A stretch of 64,000 nt of DNA from NCBI GenBank assembly GCA_964408805.1, contig CAYPAV010000002.1, forward strand, positions 248,001 through 312,000, read 5' to 3'. Positions 26,811-35,910 of the stretch are shown piece after piece. Source of the DNA: CAYPAV01 sp964408805 (lineage in GTDB: Bacteria > Pseudomonadota > Alphaproteobacteria > UBA8366). Every line of letters starts with the position of its first letter. Positions within the stretch are counted from its first letter, which is position 1. The translations under genes were made by a program, and so were the position numbers. Below the pieces are notes generated by a model. That model made no database searches. It was given only the letters and a program-made list of their open reading frames with translations, and was not told where the DNA came from.

Positions 26811-27668
26811 ATGACGAAGCTCGATCAATTCGAATCGACCTTTCGCGCCGCCGCGAAGGAGGTCTTCGCGTTTGAGCCGCCAGCGCTTACGCGGATCTCC
26901 GTGGTGACCGACATGAATGCCGAAAACACGGCGGCACTCACCGCCGAAATTCGTGATTTTCTGCGGGTTCTGGACAGGGGTGATCCTGCCTGGACGACCA
27001 TCCCCGGCGACGGATTCGATAGCGTCGCTGCCTTGCTGGAGGCCGTGGAGACGGCCCGTCCGGATCTGATCGTGACCTATCGTCATCTCCATTCGGATGC
27101 CTGGCGCTGGCCCTTCAGTCTCGGTGAGTATCTCGACGTGCTGGCCCAGGCGACGACGACCCCGGTCCTAGTCCTGCCGCATCCCGATGCCGACCGCGCC
27201 CTCCCCCATAGCGTGGCCGACACGAACCGCGTGATGGCGGTGACCGATCACCTTTCGGGCGACCACGAGCTGGTCAATCACGCCCTGGCCCTGACAGCGG
27301 AAGGTGGGACCTGCTGGCTGACCCATGTCGAGGGCGGCGCCCAGTTCGAGCGCTATATGGAAACTCTCTCCAAGATACCCGAGATCGATACCGAGACCGC
27401 GCGCAAGACCATCGCGGCCCAGCTCCTGAAGGAACCGCGTGAGTACATTCATTCGTGCCGCGAGTCCGTCACGTCGGCGGACCTGTCCGTCACGATCGAG
27501 GAAATCGTCGTCATGGGCCGGCGGCTCGACGAATATGCGCACCTGATCGACCAGCATGAGATCGATCTTCTGGTCTTCCACACCAAGGACGAGGATCAAT
27601 TGGCGATGCACGGCCTCGCCTACCCGCTGGCAGTCGAGCTGCGGCAGATCCCGCTCCTGATGCTGTAG
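26811..27668 (+). CDS. Universal stress protein-like protein
   Basis: A 285-residue protein starting 'MTKLDQFESTFRAAAKEVF'. Its sequence resembles the alpha/beta nucleotide-binding fold of UspA-type domains in tandem: 'RISVVTDMNAENTAAL' in the first half and 'EIDLLVFHTKDEDQLAMHGLAYPLAVELRQIPLLML' in the last, the latter being the usual last helix and strand. No clear GxxG ATP-loop is present. Eight bases separate it from a transporter of the ArsB/NhaD type, an arrangement that suggests a regulatory partner. The assignment is by pattern and not firm. Confidence 0.6.
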   Translation: MTKLDQFESTFRAAAKEVFAFEPPALTRISVVTDMNAENTAALTAEIRDFLRVLDRGDPAWTTIPGDGFDSVAALLEAVETARPDLIVTYRHLHSDAWRWPFSLGEYLDVLAQATTTPVLVLPHPDADRALPHSVADTNRVMAVTDHLSGDHELVNHALALTAEGGTCWLTHVEGGAQFERYMETLSKIPEIDTETARKTIAAQLLKEPREYIHSCRESVTSADLSVTIEEIVVMGRRLDEYAHLIDQHEIDLLVFHTKDEDQLAMHGLAYPLAVELRQIPLLML

Positions 27669-27676
27669 GCCCATAG

Positions 27677-29041
27677 ATGGAACACAACATCCCGGGGTCG
27701 GTCACCGTCCTATTCAGCCTGCTCCTCGCGGCGATGATTCTCTGCCTGGCGCTCGAGGAGAAGATCCACGCGAAGAAATCCGTGATCGTGGGTGTGTTCG
27801 CGGCGGTCTCGCTGTTTCTCGGCGCCGTCTTCGGTCTCGTTCACCGCGAGGCGGTCGAGATCATGGGGCACAAGATCAGCCTCCCGGTCTATATTCCCGG
27901 CGTCGACTGGGAGGTCATCGCGATCATCCTCGGCTCCTCCATCTTCGTCGACATCACCAGCAAGTCGGGTCTCTTCACCTGGATCGCGATCAAGCTGACC
28001 AAGGTCTCGCGCGGCGATCCGCTGGTGCTCCTTGTCGCCTATGGCGTGATGACGGTGGTGTTCTCGGCCGTGCTCAACAACGTGACCGCGATGATCATCG
28101 TCGGCACGCTGTCCGGCGTTTCGCTTTCGAAGCTCGGTCGGTCGGAGAAGCTGCTCGGCTTTCTCCTGGTCGAAGGGTTGCTGACGAATGTAGGCGGGCT
28201 TCTGACCCTGATCTCCTCGGTGCCGAATATCATCGTCGGCAACGCGGCCGGCATCAGCTTCGTTGAATTTTTCCTGAAGGCGAGCCCATATGTCGTTGTC
28301 GCCACCATCATCACCATCTGGCTCGGCGCGCGGGTTTTCGACATCACGCGCCTCACAACGGCGGCGGAAAAGGCGGAGGCCGCAACCCTGGTCGCCGGAT
28401 TCGACGAGAAGGACGGGCTCGATTCCCCCATCTTCTTTTGGTTCGGCGCAACGATGACCGGCTGTTTCGTGCTCGCCATGGCGAGTGCCTCGGTCACCCC
28501 CTATATTCGCGAGCTCGGTCTCGGCTATGTAGCGCTCGCCTTCGCGGCCGTCATGCTGATCCGCTACAAGGCCACCGCCGACCAGTTCTACCAGGCGATC
28601 GACTGGGACTTGTTGGCGTTTTTCGGTTGTCTCTTCATCGTCATCAACGTGATGGAGCACGCCCTGGTCCTGGAGGCTATCGGCACCCTCTTGAAGCCAG
28701 TATTGTCACTCGGCGAGTCGACGGGCCCCGGTGCCCTCATGGTCGCTTCCGCCGCCGCCAGTTCGGTCACCGACAACATCCCGCTCGCCGCGATGATGGC
28801 GAAGATTTTGGGCAACCTCGGGGTCGCGGGCGACTCACCCTATTGGTGGGCGGTCATCTTCGGGGCCAATCTGGGGGGGAACATCACGCCGATTGGGTCC
28901 GCCTCGACGCTGGTCGCCGTGACCATCATCCACAAGGCCGGGCTCAACCTCTCCTTCGCCGGGTTCGTCCGGCGTGCGGTCCCGTTCGCGGTCCTGCAAC
29001 TCGTTCTCGCCGCGGCGTATGTACTTGTGTTCCTGAACTGA
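27677..29041 (+). CDS. SLC13/ArsB/NhaD-type permease
   Basis: A 454-residue inner-membrane protein with about 11-12 hydrophobic segments. The half-repeat signatures 'FSAVLNNVTAMIIVGTL' and 'SSVTDNIPLAAMM', with 'GGNITPIGSASTLVAV' at the end, mark the ion transporter superfamily of citrate, arsenite and Na+/H+ (NhaD) carriers. Substrate choice cannot be read. Spacing of eight bases from the upstream Usp-like gene implies one operon, and the Usp-like protein may gate the carrier. The start is ATG at 27677. Confidence 0.85.
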   Translation: MEHNIPGSVTVLFSLLLAAMILCLALEEKIHAKKSVIVGVFAAVSLFLGAVFGLVHREAVEIMGHKISLPVYIPGVDWEVIAIILGSSIFVDITSKSGLFTWIAIKLTKVSRGDPLVLLVAYGVMTVVFSAVLNNVTAMIIVGTLSGVSLSKLGRSEKLLGFLLVEGLLTNVGGLLTLISSVPNIIVGNAAGISFVEFFLKASPYVVVATIITIWLGARVFDITRLTTAAEKAEAATLVAGFDEKDGLDSPIFFWFGATMTGCFVLAMASASVTPYIRELGLGYVALAFAAVMLIRYKATADQFYQAIDWDLLAFFGCLFIVINVMEHALVLEAIGTLLKPVLSLGESTGPGALMVASAAASSVTDNIPLAAMMAKILGNLGVAGDSPYWWAVIFGANLGGNITPIGSASTLVAVTIIHKAGLNLSFAGFVRRAVPFAVLQLVLAAAYVLVFLN

Positions 29042-29049
29042 CGGGCCGG

Positions 29050-30177
29050 TCAGACGACGAGGATTTCCTCGTTGTCGAAATAATCCGAGCGCACCACCGG
29101 CGCGCCCTCGGTCACTTCGATCAGATCCTCCATGTGGTAGCCCTTCTCATCGGGCCAGCGGACACGGGTCTCCACCGTGGTCATCATGCCGGCTTCGTAA
29201 GCGATCTCGTCATGGGGGCTGATCAGCGGATGTTCGTGGATAAAGAGCCCGATGCCGTGTCCGTTGTGGGCATAGGGAAAGGGAATGCCGTGGCGCTCAT
29301 GCAACGCTGTCGCCTTCTCGAAAAGCTGCCGGCCGGTATTGCCGGGCCGCACCAAATCGATGATCTCGCGGTGGATGTCCCGCAACCGGCCCCACCAGGA
29401 CCGGTCCTCGTCACTCAATGGCCCGAGCTTCGCCGTCCGCCCGACATTGGAGTAGTAGCGACGATATCGTCCGCCCGCATCGGCCTTCAGGATATCCCCC
29501 GCTTGGATCACGTAGTCGGCCGGATCCTTGTGCGGAAAGCCTGTATTGGGTCCGGCGTTGATATGATTGAAGGCGACGGATTCCGCGCCCGAGCGCAGAA
29601 TTCCTTCAGTTAGGCGATAACACATGTCGCGCTCCGTCTCGCCCGCCCGGGTCGCCTCGTAAGCCTCCTTCAGCGCCTTTTCGGTACCCCGGAACCCGGC
29701 CGCCATGATTTCGCGCTCCCGCGCCGTCTTGTGCATCCGCACTCGATCGAACAAGGCTTCGGCGGCCGAAAACCGAGCATCCGGCAGGGCCGCGGCAAGC
29801 TGATTGAAATACGCGGCGCCGAGATATTCCATCTCCAAACCGATATGACCCCGCTCGGCGCCCATTTCGCGGAGCAATTCCGCCAGCAGGTCGATCGGCG
29901 AGGTGACGAATTCCTTGAAGGTACGGATATCCGAGATCCAGGATTCCTGGCGCGCATAGGCCTCCTCTACCGCGCAAAGTATGAAACTCGGCGCCCTCGA
30001 TCCGTCCCAAACAACGAGCGCCAAGCGGTCGCGAATGTCGACCTGTGTCGATATGAAGGCATCGCTCGTATAGAGCACGTTCTCCGGCGACGCGGCGACG
30101 ACGATGTCGAAGTCGCTCTCGGCTATCATGCCTTTCAGGCGCGCCAGATCGCCGATCGCGTCATTCATCGATTTCAT
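29050..30177 (-). CDS. M24-family Xaa-Pro dipeptidase-like protein
   Basis: A 375-residue pita-bread-fold protein with a creatinase-type N-terminal domain. The metal ligands are Asp233 ('KADAGG'), then Asn244 in 'YYSNVGRT' where most aminopeptidases P have Asp (SDxTRT), followed by His in 'NGHGIGLFIHEHP' and Glu in 'VETRV' and 'HMEDLIEV'. The change at 244 means that a two-metal site may be altered. The start is ATG at 30177, with GAGAGGA ahead. It lies 25 bases downstream of the MFS transporter on the same strand, so uptake and cleavage of the same compound is plausible. Confidence 0.82.
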   Translation of the reverse strand: MKSMNDAIGDLARLKGMIAESDFDIVVAASPENVLYTSDAFISTQVDIRDRLALVVWDGSRAPSFILCAVEEAYARQESWISDIRTFKEFVTSPIDLLAELLREMGAERGHIGLEMEYLGAAYFNQLAAALPDARFSAAEALFDRVRMHKTAREREIMAAGFRGTEKALKEAYEATRAGETERDMCYRLTEGILRSGAESVAFNHINAGPNTGFPHKDPADYVIQAGDILKADAGGRYRRYYSNVGRTAKLGPLSDEDRSWWGRLRDIHREIIDLVRPGNTGRQLFEKATALHERHGIPFPYAHNGHGIGLFIHEHPLISPHDEIAYEAGMMTTVETRVRWPDEKGYHMEDLIEVTEGAPVVRSDYFDNEEILVV

Positions 30178-30202
30178 GTCGATTTCCTCTCCCGTTCGGA
30201 TG

Positions 30203-31753
30203 CTATCTTTCCTTAAACCTAGAAAGGATCGACGCTGGGAGCAAACCGGCGACCGCGATCACCGCCAGGGCGAAGAACGCGTCCTGGAACCCGAGCGTGC
30301 TCGCCTGGGCATGAATGATCTGTCCGAAGAAATGAAGGGCGCCAAGCCCACTCGCCGTTTCGGAGACGCCGCCCTCGGCAAGCGTTCGACCGACGATCGA
30401 CAGCAATTCCCCGCTTGCCGCCCCGGTCTCGGCCAGATTGCCCGTAAAGGCCTCCCCGTGAAAGGGAATGCGCATCTCGAGGAAGGCGACGACGATATTC
30501 ATGCCGAAGGCCGCCCCCAACTGGCGCACCAGATTGATCGAGCCGGATGCCTGATTGACGAGTTCCGACGGCACCGCCTTCAGGGCCGCCGCGTTGACCA
30601 CCGGCGTCGTAAACCCAAGTCCGGTTCGGATGAACAGAGTCCAGAAAACGAACGTCCAAAACGGCGTGTTGACGTCCGCGCCCGACAGCAGGACAAAGGC
30701 CACCACATAGGACATCAATCCGAACATGATCAGCAGATGCGCCGGGATGAAATCCGAAAGCCGGCCCGCGAGCGGAAACAGGAACAGAAGCGACAGCCCA
30801 CCCGGCATCAAAAGTAGGCCCGACCGAAGCGGGGTATAGCCTTGAATTTGCTGCACGAATACCGGGATTAGGAATGTCGACGTAATAAAGACGCAACCGC
30901 TGAAAAAGGCGATCGTACTGGCCGACGCAAATCGTGCGTTGCGGAAGACCGCCATGTTCATGAGCGGCTCCGGTGTCGTGCTTTCCCAAATGACGAAGGC
31001 GACCGCGGCCGTCCCGCCGGTCCCGAGAAGCGACAAGATATAGTTCGAAGTCCAACCTTCGCGCTGACCGCTGGAGAGACCCAGAACCAGCGTGAACAGC
31101 GCCAGGCTCAACAATGCGAGCCCGAGAAAATCGAAATGCGGCAAGCGCCGCACCATCGGCTTGGTGGGCATGAAGAGAAAGCCGAGAACCACCGCCAAGG
31201 CCGCAGTCGGCAGGGTCAGAAAAAATATGTAGCGCCAATTAAAGAGCTCGATCGCAATGCCGCCCAAGGTCGGCCCCATGGCGGGCGCGAAGACGATCCC
31301 CATCGCATAAAGCCCCATCGCGGTCCCGCGTCGGCTCGGTGGAAACACCTTGAAGGTCACGGCCATGGTGAGGGGTTGAACCACGCCCGCGGCGACCCCT
31401 TGCAGCATCCGCCCGAAATGGAGTTCCTCGGCGCTGGTCGCAACGCCACTCAACATTGAGCCGAAGATGAAAATCGCCAGCGTAATGGCATAGATCAGGC
31501 GCTCGCCCATGATTTCGATCAGCCAGGCCGCCAGGACCATGCCAGTCGTCATCGCCGCGAAGTAGCCGGAACTCAGCAGTTGCGCCTCGTCGCGGCCGAT
31601 CCCGAAGGCCCCCATGATGTCGGGAAAGGCGACATTCACCGTCGTCATTGACAGGACGACGGTCATTGCGCCGATCATCGAAGCCACGGTCGCGAACCAG
31701 CGATAGGCGGGGCCATACCGCTCGAACAGGTCCTCGATTGTTTCGACGCCCAA
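30203..31753 (-). CDS. DHA2-family MFS drug efflux transporter (EmrB/QacA-like)
   Basis: A 516-residue protein with 14 predicted membrane helices. The motif 'MTTVNVAFPDIMGAFG' and the GxxxGPxxGG motif as 'APAMGPTLGGIAIELFNWRYIF' are standard for the EmrB/QacA branch. No partner membrane-fusion protein lies nearby. No ATG or GTG opens the frame; TTG at 31753 is the only plausible start, while an AGGAAG and an ATG 13 bases upstream are in a different frame. The start is therefore the weak point of the call. Confidence 0.85.
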   Translation of the reverse strand: MGVETIEDLFERYGPAYRWFATVASMIGAMTVVLSMTTVNVAFPDIMGAFGIGRDEAQLLSSGYFAAMTTGMVLAAWLIEIMGERLIYAITLAIFIFGSMLSGVATSAEELHFGRMLQGVAAGVVQPLTMAVTFKVFPPSRRGTAMGLYAMGIVFAPAMGPTLGGIAIELFNWRYIFFLTLPTAALAVVLGFLFMPTKPMVRRLPHFDFLGLALLSLALFTLVLGLSSGQREGWTSNYILSLLGTGGTAAVAFVIWESTTPEPLMNMAVFRNARFASASTIAFFSGCVFITSTFLIPVFVQQIQGYTPLRSGLLLMPGGLSLLFLFPLAGRLSDFIPAHLLIMFGLMSYVVAFVLLSGADVNTPFWTFVFWTLFIRTGLGFTTPVVNAAALKAVPSELVNQASGSINLVRQLGAAFGMNIVVAFLEMRIPFHGEAFTGNLAETGAASGELLSIVGRTLAEGGVSETASGLGALHFFGQIIHAQASTLGFQDAFFALAVIAVAGLLPASILSRFKER

Positions 31754-31811
31754 CGGCCGACCCCATGATCTTCCTAGAGGATCAAGGATATAGGACGCCC
31801 GGCGTGAATAC

Positions 31812-33827
31812 TCAAAGCCGCACGTCGTGCAATGGACGGCTCCAATCCTGCGCCGTCTCGGCGATGCGTTCGATATCCTCCTCCAGCATCAGGCCCTGGT
31901 CGACCAGGGTCCGGCCCGCCTCGACGATCGCCCGGACATAACCGTCCTGGTCGCCATACCGGGCGAGGATCGAGCGTCTCGGGTCGCTGGTGGCGGCCGC
32001 CACCGCATCCGTTTCCGGAAACGGGATATAGCTGCCGGTGAATTCGTGCATATAACCCTCACCGTGGCCGCGGGCGCGAATATTCCAACCTGTGTACGTG
32101 CCAAGCGGCGCCTGAACCATCGGCGCTTGCGTGCCGGCCCGATCATTACCGTCCGCATCCACGGCCGGCACCAGGATGGCATAGGCCCCGTTGCCGATAT
32201 CGGGCGGCTGCTTCGTCAGAATGCCATTTGCGGCGTCGGGCCCGAAATCGTACTGCGGCAGCAAGTTGGGATCGATCGGCGTCGCCGCGTTGGGAATGTT
32301 CGGAAATTGTGCACGCCATTCCTCGCCGGTGACCAGGGTCCCGTCCGACCGGCGGGGAATGTTGCTCGGCGGCGGCGTGGCGCCATCGCTCGCCCAGCGA
32401 TCCATGGCATGGAGCATGGCCCGGAACAGCATCGAGGTTTTGACGATATTGTTGTTGTGCTGGGTGACGCCGCGACTGGCGGACTTCTGGTTCGGATCGG
32501 CAAAATGCTGCGAACTTGCCCAGAGATAAACCCGTACCCCTTCCGGCTGTTCGAGGTCGTTGCCCTCGGTATCCGTATGAACGAGCGAGCCGTGGCGCTG
32601 CCAGTACTCGGTTGCGGTTTGGGTATGAATGACCAGAGGGTCTGTATTCGGCCGTTTCAGGATCGCATCCGTTTCCCCGGTCAGGTGATCGGTCGATTCC
32701 GCATAGGAGAACGGGAAACGATCGCCGATATTCTCGTGCTCCTCGTATTGCTGTCCCGCCGGCGAGACGGCGGACGCAAATCGATGGTTCATCCACATCA
32801 AACCGCCGCCCGAGACATGCGGCAGCACACCGTCGAAGACCTTGCGGTCCTCGGCGTCCGCGTTGAAGCCGCGGTGGAGCATGTCGCGAATGCAGCGCCC
32901 CGTCTGCGAGCGGCCCCAGCCATAGGCCTTCTCGATGCCGGCGCCCAAGGGATTGGGGTTGCCGGCGGCGTCGACGGTCCCGTGCTTCAGATAAGCAACG
33001 AAATCACGGACCGCGACGTGGCCGAGACCCAGGACCAAGGGATCCTTCGCCGTATACACCAACTCGTAGATCCATCCCGGCTCGAACCCGGCCGGCAGCC
33101 GGATATGCGTGTCCGACGGTACGATCGCCATCTCCGCACCCTGATTGTCGAGACCGACACCGCCTTCGACACGTGCGAAGGCCCAGTCGTCGGCCGAGAT
33201 TTCCTCGCGCGGGTCTTCGGGATAACGCCGCCGCGTGAGTTGGGCCGCCGCCGTGTCGAGCGAGACGGTGGGATAGCTCCGGGTCGAGGCGCGACCGCTT
33301 AAAGGATAAACCGTCTGGCCCTCGGAACTGGCGATGAATTCGGATCGAACGAGCCCGGAAATGGGTTCACCGTTTTCGGTCGCGACCGGCAGGTCCATGG
33401 TAAACCGCCCATCGCCCGGCCAAAGATCGCCTTCCCAAGCGCAGCACGCCACGACATAGCCATGTCGCATTAGGTATCCATTGCCCGCATGGGCCGGTTC
33501 CAGCGGATCGTTCGACGGGATTGCGTCATTGAAGAACTGGATCGCGCGCAGATTACCGCGATTGCCGTAATCGAAGAACACCCGCCCATTCGCGCGCGAC
33601 ATGTCGACCGGTTTCAGGATACAGATGTCGGCGGCGAATTCGACCAATCCCGCGTCGTTCCGCGGCGCCTTCTCGATATCGACCACGCCGGCCTGCGCCG
33701 CCGCCATCGGATCGACGGCAAAATGGGCGCGCCCGGCCAGACGTTCATAGGCTCCGGCCTTGCCGAAGGGCTCGCCGCTGGCGAACGGCCGCCGGTCGTG
33801 GAAGCGCAACTCGATCTGATTGGTCAT
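31812..33827 (-). CDS. Large alpha/beta hydrolase domain-containing protein
   Basis: A 671-residue cytosolic protein of the alpha/beta hydrolase domain (Abhydrolase_10) family, often annotated as a hypothetical in aromatic or terpenoid catabolism clusters. The N-terminus 'IELRFHDRRPFASGEPFGKAGAYERLAGRAHFAVDP' in parts, the 'GWGRSQTGRCIRDMLHRGFN' nucleophile-elbow region (Ser in GRSQTG) and 'DGVLPHVSGGG' are typical. The start is ATG at 33827, with GGAGGAAAT ahead. Function is unknown. It follows no operon partner closely. Confidence 0.82.
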   Translation of the reverse strand: MTNQIELRFHDRRPFASGEPFGKAGAYERLAGRAHFAVDPMAAAQAGVVDIEKAPRNDAGLVEFAADICILKPVDMSRANGRVFFDYGNRGNLRAIQFFNDAIPSNDPLEPAHAGNGYLMRHGYVVACCAWEGDLWPGDGRFTMDLPVATENGEPISGLVRSEFIASSEGQTVYPLSGRASTRSYPTVSLDTAAAQLTRRRYPEDPREEISADDWAFARVEGGVGLDNQGAEMAIVPSDTHIRLPAGFEPGWIYELVYTAKDPLVLGLGHVAVRDFVAYLKHGTVDAAGNPNPLGAGIEKAYGWGRSQTGRCIRDMLHRGFNADAEDRKVFDGVLPHVSGGGLMWMNHRFASAVSPAGQQYEEHENIGDRFPFSYAESTDHLTGETDAILKRPNTDPLVIHTQTATEYWQRHGSLVHTDTEGNDLEQPEGVRVYLWASSQHFADPNQKSASRGVTQHNNNIVKTSMLFRAMLHAMDRWASDGATPPPSNIPRRSDGTLVTGEEWRAQFPNIPNAATPIDPNLLPQYDFGPDAANGILTKQPPDIGNGAYAILVPAVDADGNDRAGTQAPMVQAPLGTYTGWNIRARGHGEGYMHEFTGSYIPFPETDAVAAATSDPRRSILARYGDQDGYVRAIVEAGRTLVDQGLMLEEDIERIAETAQDWSRPLHDVRL

Positions 33828-33971
33828 TTTTGGATTTCCTCCGTCCGTTCTCCGGCCTTCGCATCTACGCGCTCAGCGGGGGACATATTCTCGTCAAAAT
33901 TATCCGTCAAAACCTCGCATAGACGGTAACGGAGAGCCAGTCCGGCATTCGATGGATAGCAAACTTCGTGT

Positions 33972-35429
33972 ATGACAATGAGACGGAAACAATTCAATTC
34001 GAACGTGATCAACATCGCCGCCATCGACGCGGCCGTGAGCGTCTATGGCGCGCGGGTCGAGAACGAGACGGCGCGCGGTTGGTGGTCGCGAAATTTTCGC
34101 AATTTCCTGATCCGGGACCCATCGGTCCTATCCGAAATCACCGATATCGACGGGTTGGCTGACCTTTACGCGAAAGGGGCCCTGCCGCTGCCGGTCGCGA
34201 AATGGGCGGCGCTGGATGTCAACGCCGGCCGGCCGGTTCATTTTTTCGACCCCTCGCAGGTCGAAACCGAAAAGGGCAAGGTGACGCTTGCGCAGATCAT
34301 CGATTGGATGAATGCCCTCTCCCCGACCGACCGCCATTTTCAGCGCCTGCATAAGATTTCCCCCTTGGAAGCCGCCGGGCTCGCGGAGAAATGGCGCGCC
34401 CGGGAAGACCGCCGGGCGGCACAAGATATCCCGGAGACCGCGAACGCGGTCCGCACCATCCTGCCGTTCGACGACGGCTACCGAATCGTCAAACTCGTCA
34501 GTTTGGACGCCTTCGAACGTGAAAGCGCACTGCTGCGAAATTGCCTGCACCGCATTCAGGAATTCTTTAGCGCCGATATCTATTCGCTCCGCGATGCGGA
34601 GAACCAACCGCATGCCGCGATGGAATTCCGCGGCGGTCAATTGATCCAAATCCGCGGTTTCGGGAACAGCATCCCTCGTGCGAAATACCGGCCATATCTG
34701 GTGGCCTTTTTACGTCACATGCAGGTCGAGGATGGCGAAATTTCACTGCATCTGAACACATACGATATCGATTTCGAACCGCCGGTCGATATCAACCAAA
34801 GCACCGTGGATTTCATCAATTGGGCCAAGGACTTGCCGTCGCTCGACATGGTGCCGTTCCTGCGCGATCCGAAGGTCGACTCTCTCGTCGACAATTTTAT
34901 CCTCTATGGTGCCGACGTCCGCAATTCGACCAAAAAGGCGGTGCGAAAGCTCTTCGTTCCGAAGGGTCGGACGTGGCTGAATAGATGCGGGACCCATCGG
35001 AAACTCCCGGGCACGGTTCAAATCCGCCACCCGCGCCTACCGACCACCCTCTATGACCTTTCACGCTATTCCGTGCTTTCGGAGACGACGACCCGGAAAA
35101 TTTTCAAGAAAGCGCTTTCGGAGATCATCGATCACGCCGAACGGGACACACACGGGGTCTATGACCTGCAAGCCGGCAACGAAGCGATTCCTCGAGGCGA
35201 TCTCTCGATCCTGCTCGACGAGATTGGTCTTCGGCGGCGATTGGAGGAAGCGAAGGCGCGGTCACGGGAAGCAAAAACGGAAATCATCCGAGCCTCGACT
35301 GCGACGCTCGCCCGGGACCTCCGCCGGCGGGATGTCTCGGAAGCAAGGCGGCGGCGGACCTTCGAGACCATTCAAGGGATCTACCCCTGGCTCAAGGGGC
35401 GTCTTCTCTCGGACGAAATGGTTCTTTAG
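33972..35429 (+). CDS. PcfJ-like domain protein
   Basis: A 485-residue basic protein. Around residues 175-245 it carries the PcfJ-like core: 'ERESALLRNCLHRIQEFF' followed by 'DIYSLRDAENQPHAAMEF' and 'QLIQIRGFGNSIPRAKYRPYL'. PcfJ is known from Enterococcus conjugative plasmid pCF10, but homologues are common on bacterial chromosomes, and no conjugation genes are present here. A charged C-terminal helix (about 415-470) looks coiled. The start is ATG at 33972 (ATG at 33978 possible). It is convergent with the response regulator, six bases apart. Confidence 0.7.
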   Translation: MTMRRKQFNSNVINIAAIDAAVSVYGARVENETARGWWSRNFRNFLIRDPSVLSEITDIDGLADLYAKGALPLPVAKWAALDVNAGRPVHFFDPSQVETEKGKVTLAQIIDWMNALSPTDRHFQRLHKISPLEAAGLAEKWRAREDRRAAQDIPETANAVRTILPFDDGYRIVKLVSLDAFERESALLRNCLHRIQEFFSADIYSLRDAENQPHAAMEFRGGQLIQIRGFGNSIPRAKYRPYLVAFLRHMQVEDGEISLHLNTYDIDFEPPVDINQSTVDFINWAKDLPSLDMVPFLRDPKVDSLVDNFILYGADVRNSTKKAVRKLFVPKGRTWLNRCGTHRKLPGTVQIRHPRLPTTLYDLSRYSVLSETTTRKIFKKALSEIIDHAERDTHGVYDLQAGNEAIPRGDLSILLDEIGLRRRLEEAKARSREAKTEIIRASTATLARDLRRRDVSEARRRRTFETIQGIYPWLKGRLLSDEMVL

Positions 35430-35434
35430 GAGGG

Positions 35435-35860
35435 TCAGGCCGGCAATCGGCTCTCGATGATGCGGTTCGTAAGCGCGGAGACCTTGCGCGAAAAGTCGCC
35501 GTAGGTGAACGGTTTCGCGACATAGAGCGTGACCCCGTTCTTCTTCGCCGCCGCGACGGCCTCGCCGGTGACCTTGACGGTCAACATCATGAACGGCGTC
35601 TCCGAGCCCCATTGACGCATCTTCATCAGAAGTTCGAGACGGTCCATCTTCGGCATCAGCCAATCGCTGATGACAAGATCGTACTCCAACTCGGTCTTGC
35701 TGAGCCGGCGCCAGGCGGCCTCGCCATCCTCCGCCAGGTGTACGCGCACGATACCGACATCGTGCAGAATATCCTGTACGAGATCGCGAATCTCGGGTTC
35801 GTCATCGACGACGAGAACGCGCAATTTTTCCAATTCCTGGGCGTGGTCCGGATCGGCCAT
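35435..35860 (-). CDS. Single-domain response regulator (CheY-like receiver)
   Basis: A 141-residue stand-alone receiver. The acidic pair is in 'VLVVDDEPEIRDLV', the phospho-acceptor Asp in 'DLVISDWLMPKMD', the Thr switch in 'FMMLTVKVT', and the conserved Lys in 'YVAKPFTYGD'. No output domain is present, so it must act by binding a partner, perhaps a flagellar or histidine-kinase system outside the window. No kinase lies nearby. The start is ATG at 35860. Confidence 0.92.
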   Translation of the reverse strand: MADPDHAQELEKLRVLVVDDEPEIRDLVQDILHDVGIVRVHLAEDGEAAWRRLSKTELEYDLVISDWLMPKMDRLELLMKMRQWGSETPFMMLTVKVTGEAVAAAKKNGVTLYVAKPFTYGDFSRKVSALTNRIIESRLPA

Positions 35861-35910
35861 ATTCCAACGTACTAACGCGGTTGCGGGGAAGTCAACGACC
35901 GTCCGCCGCG

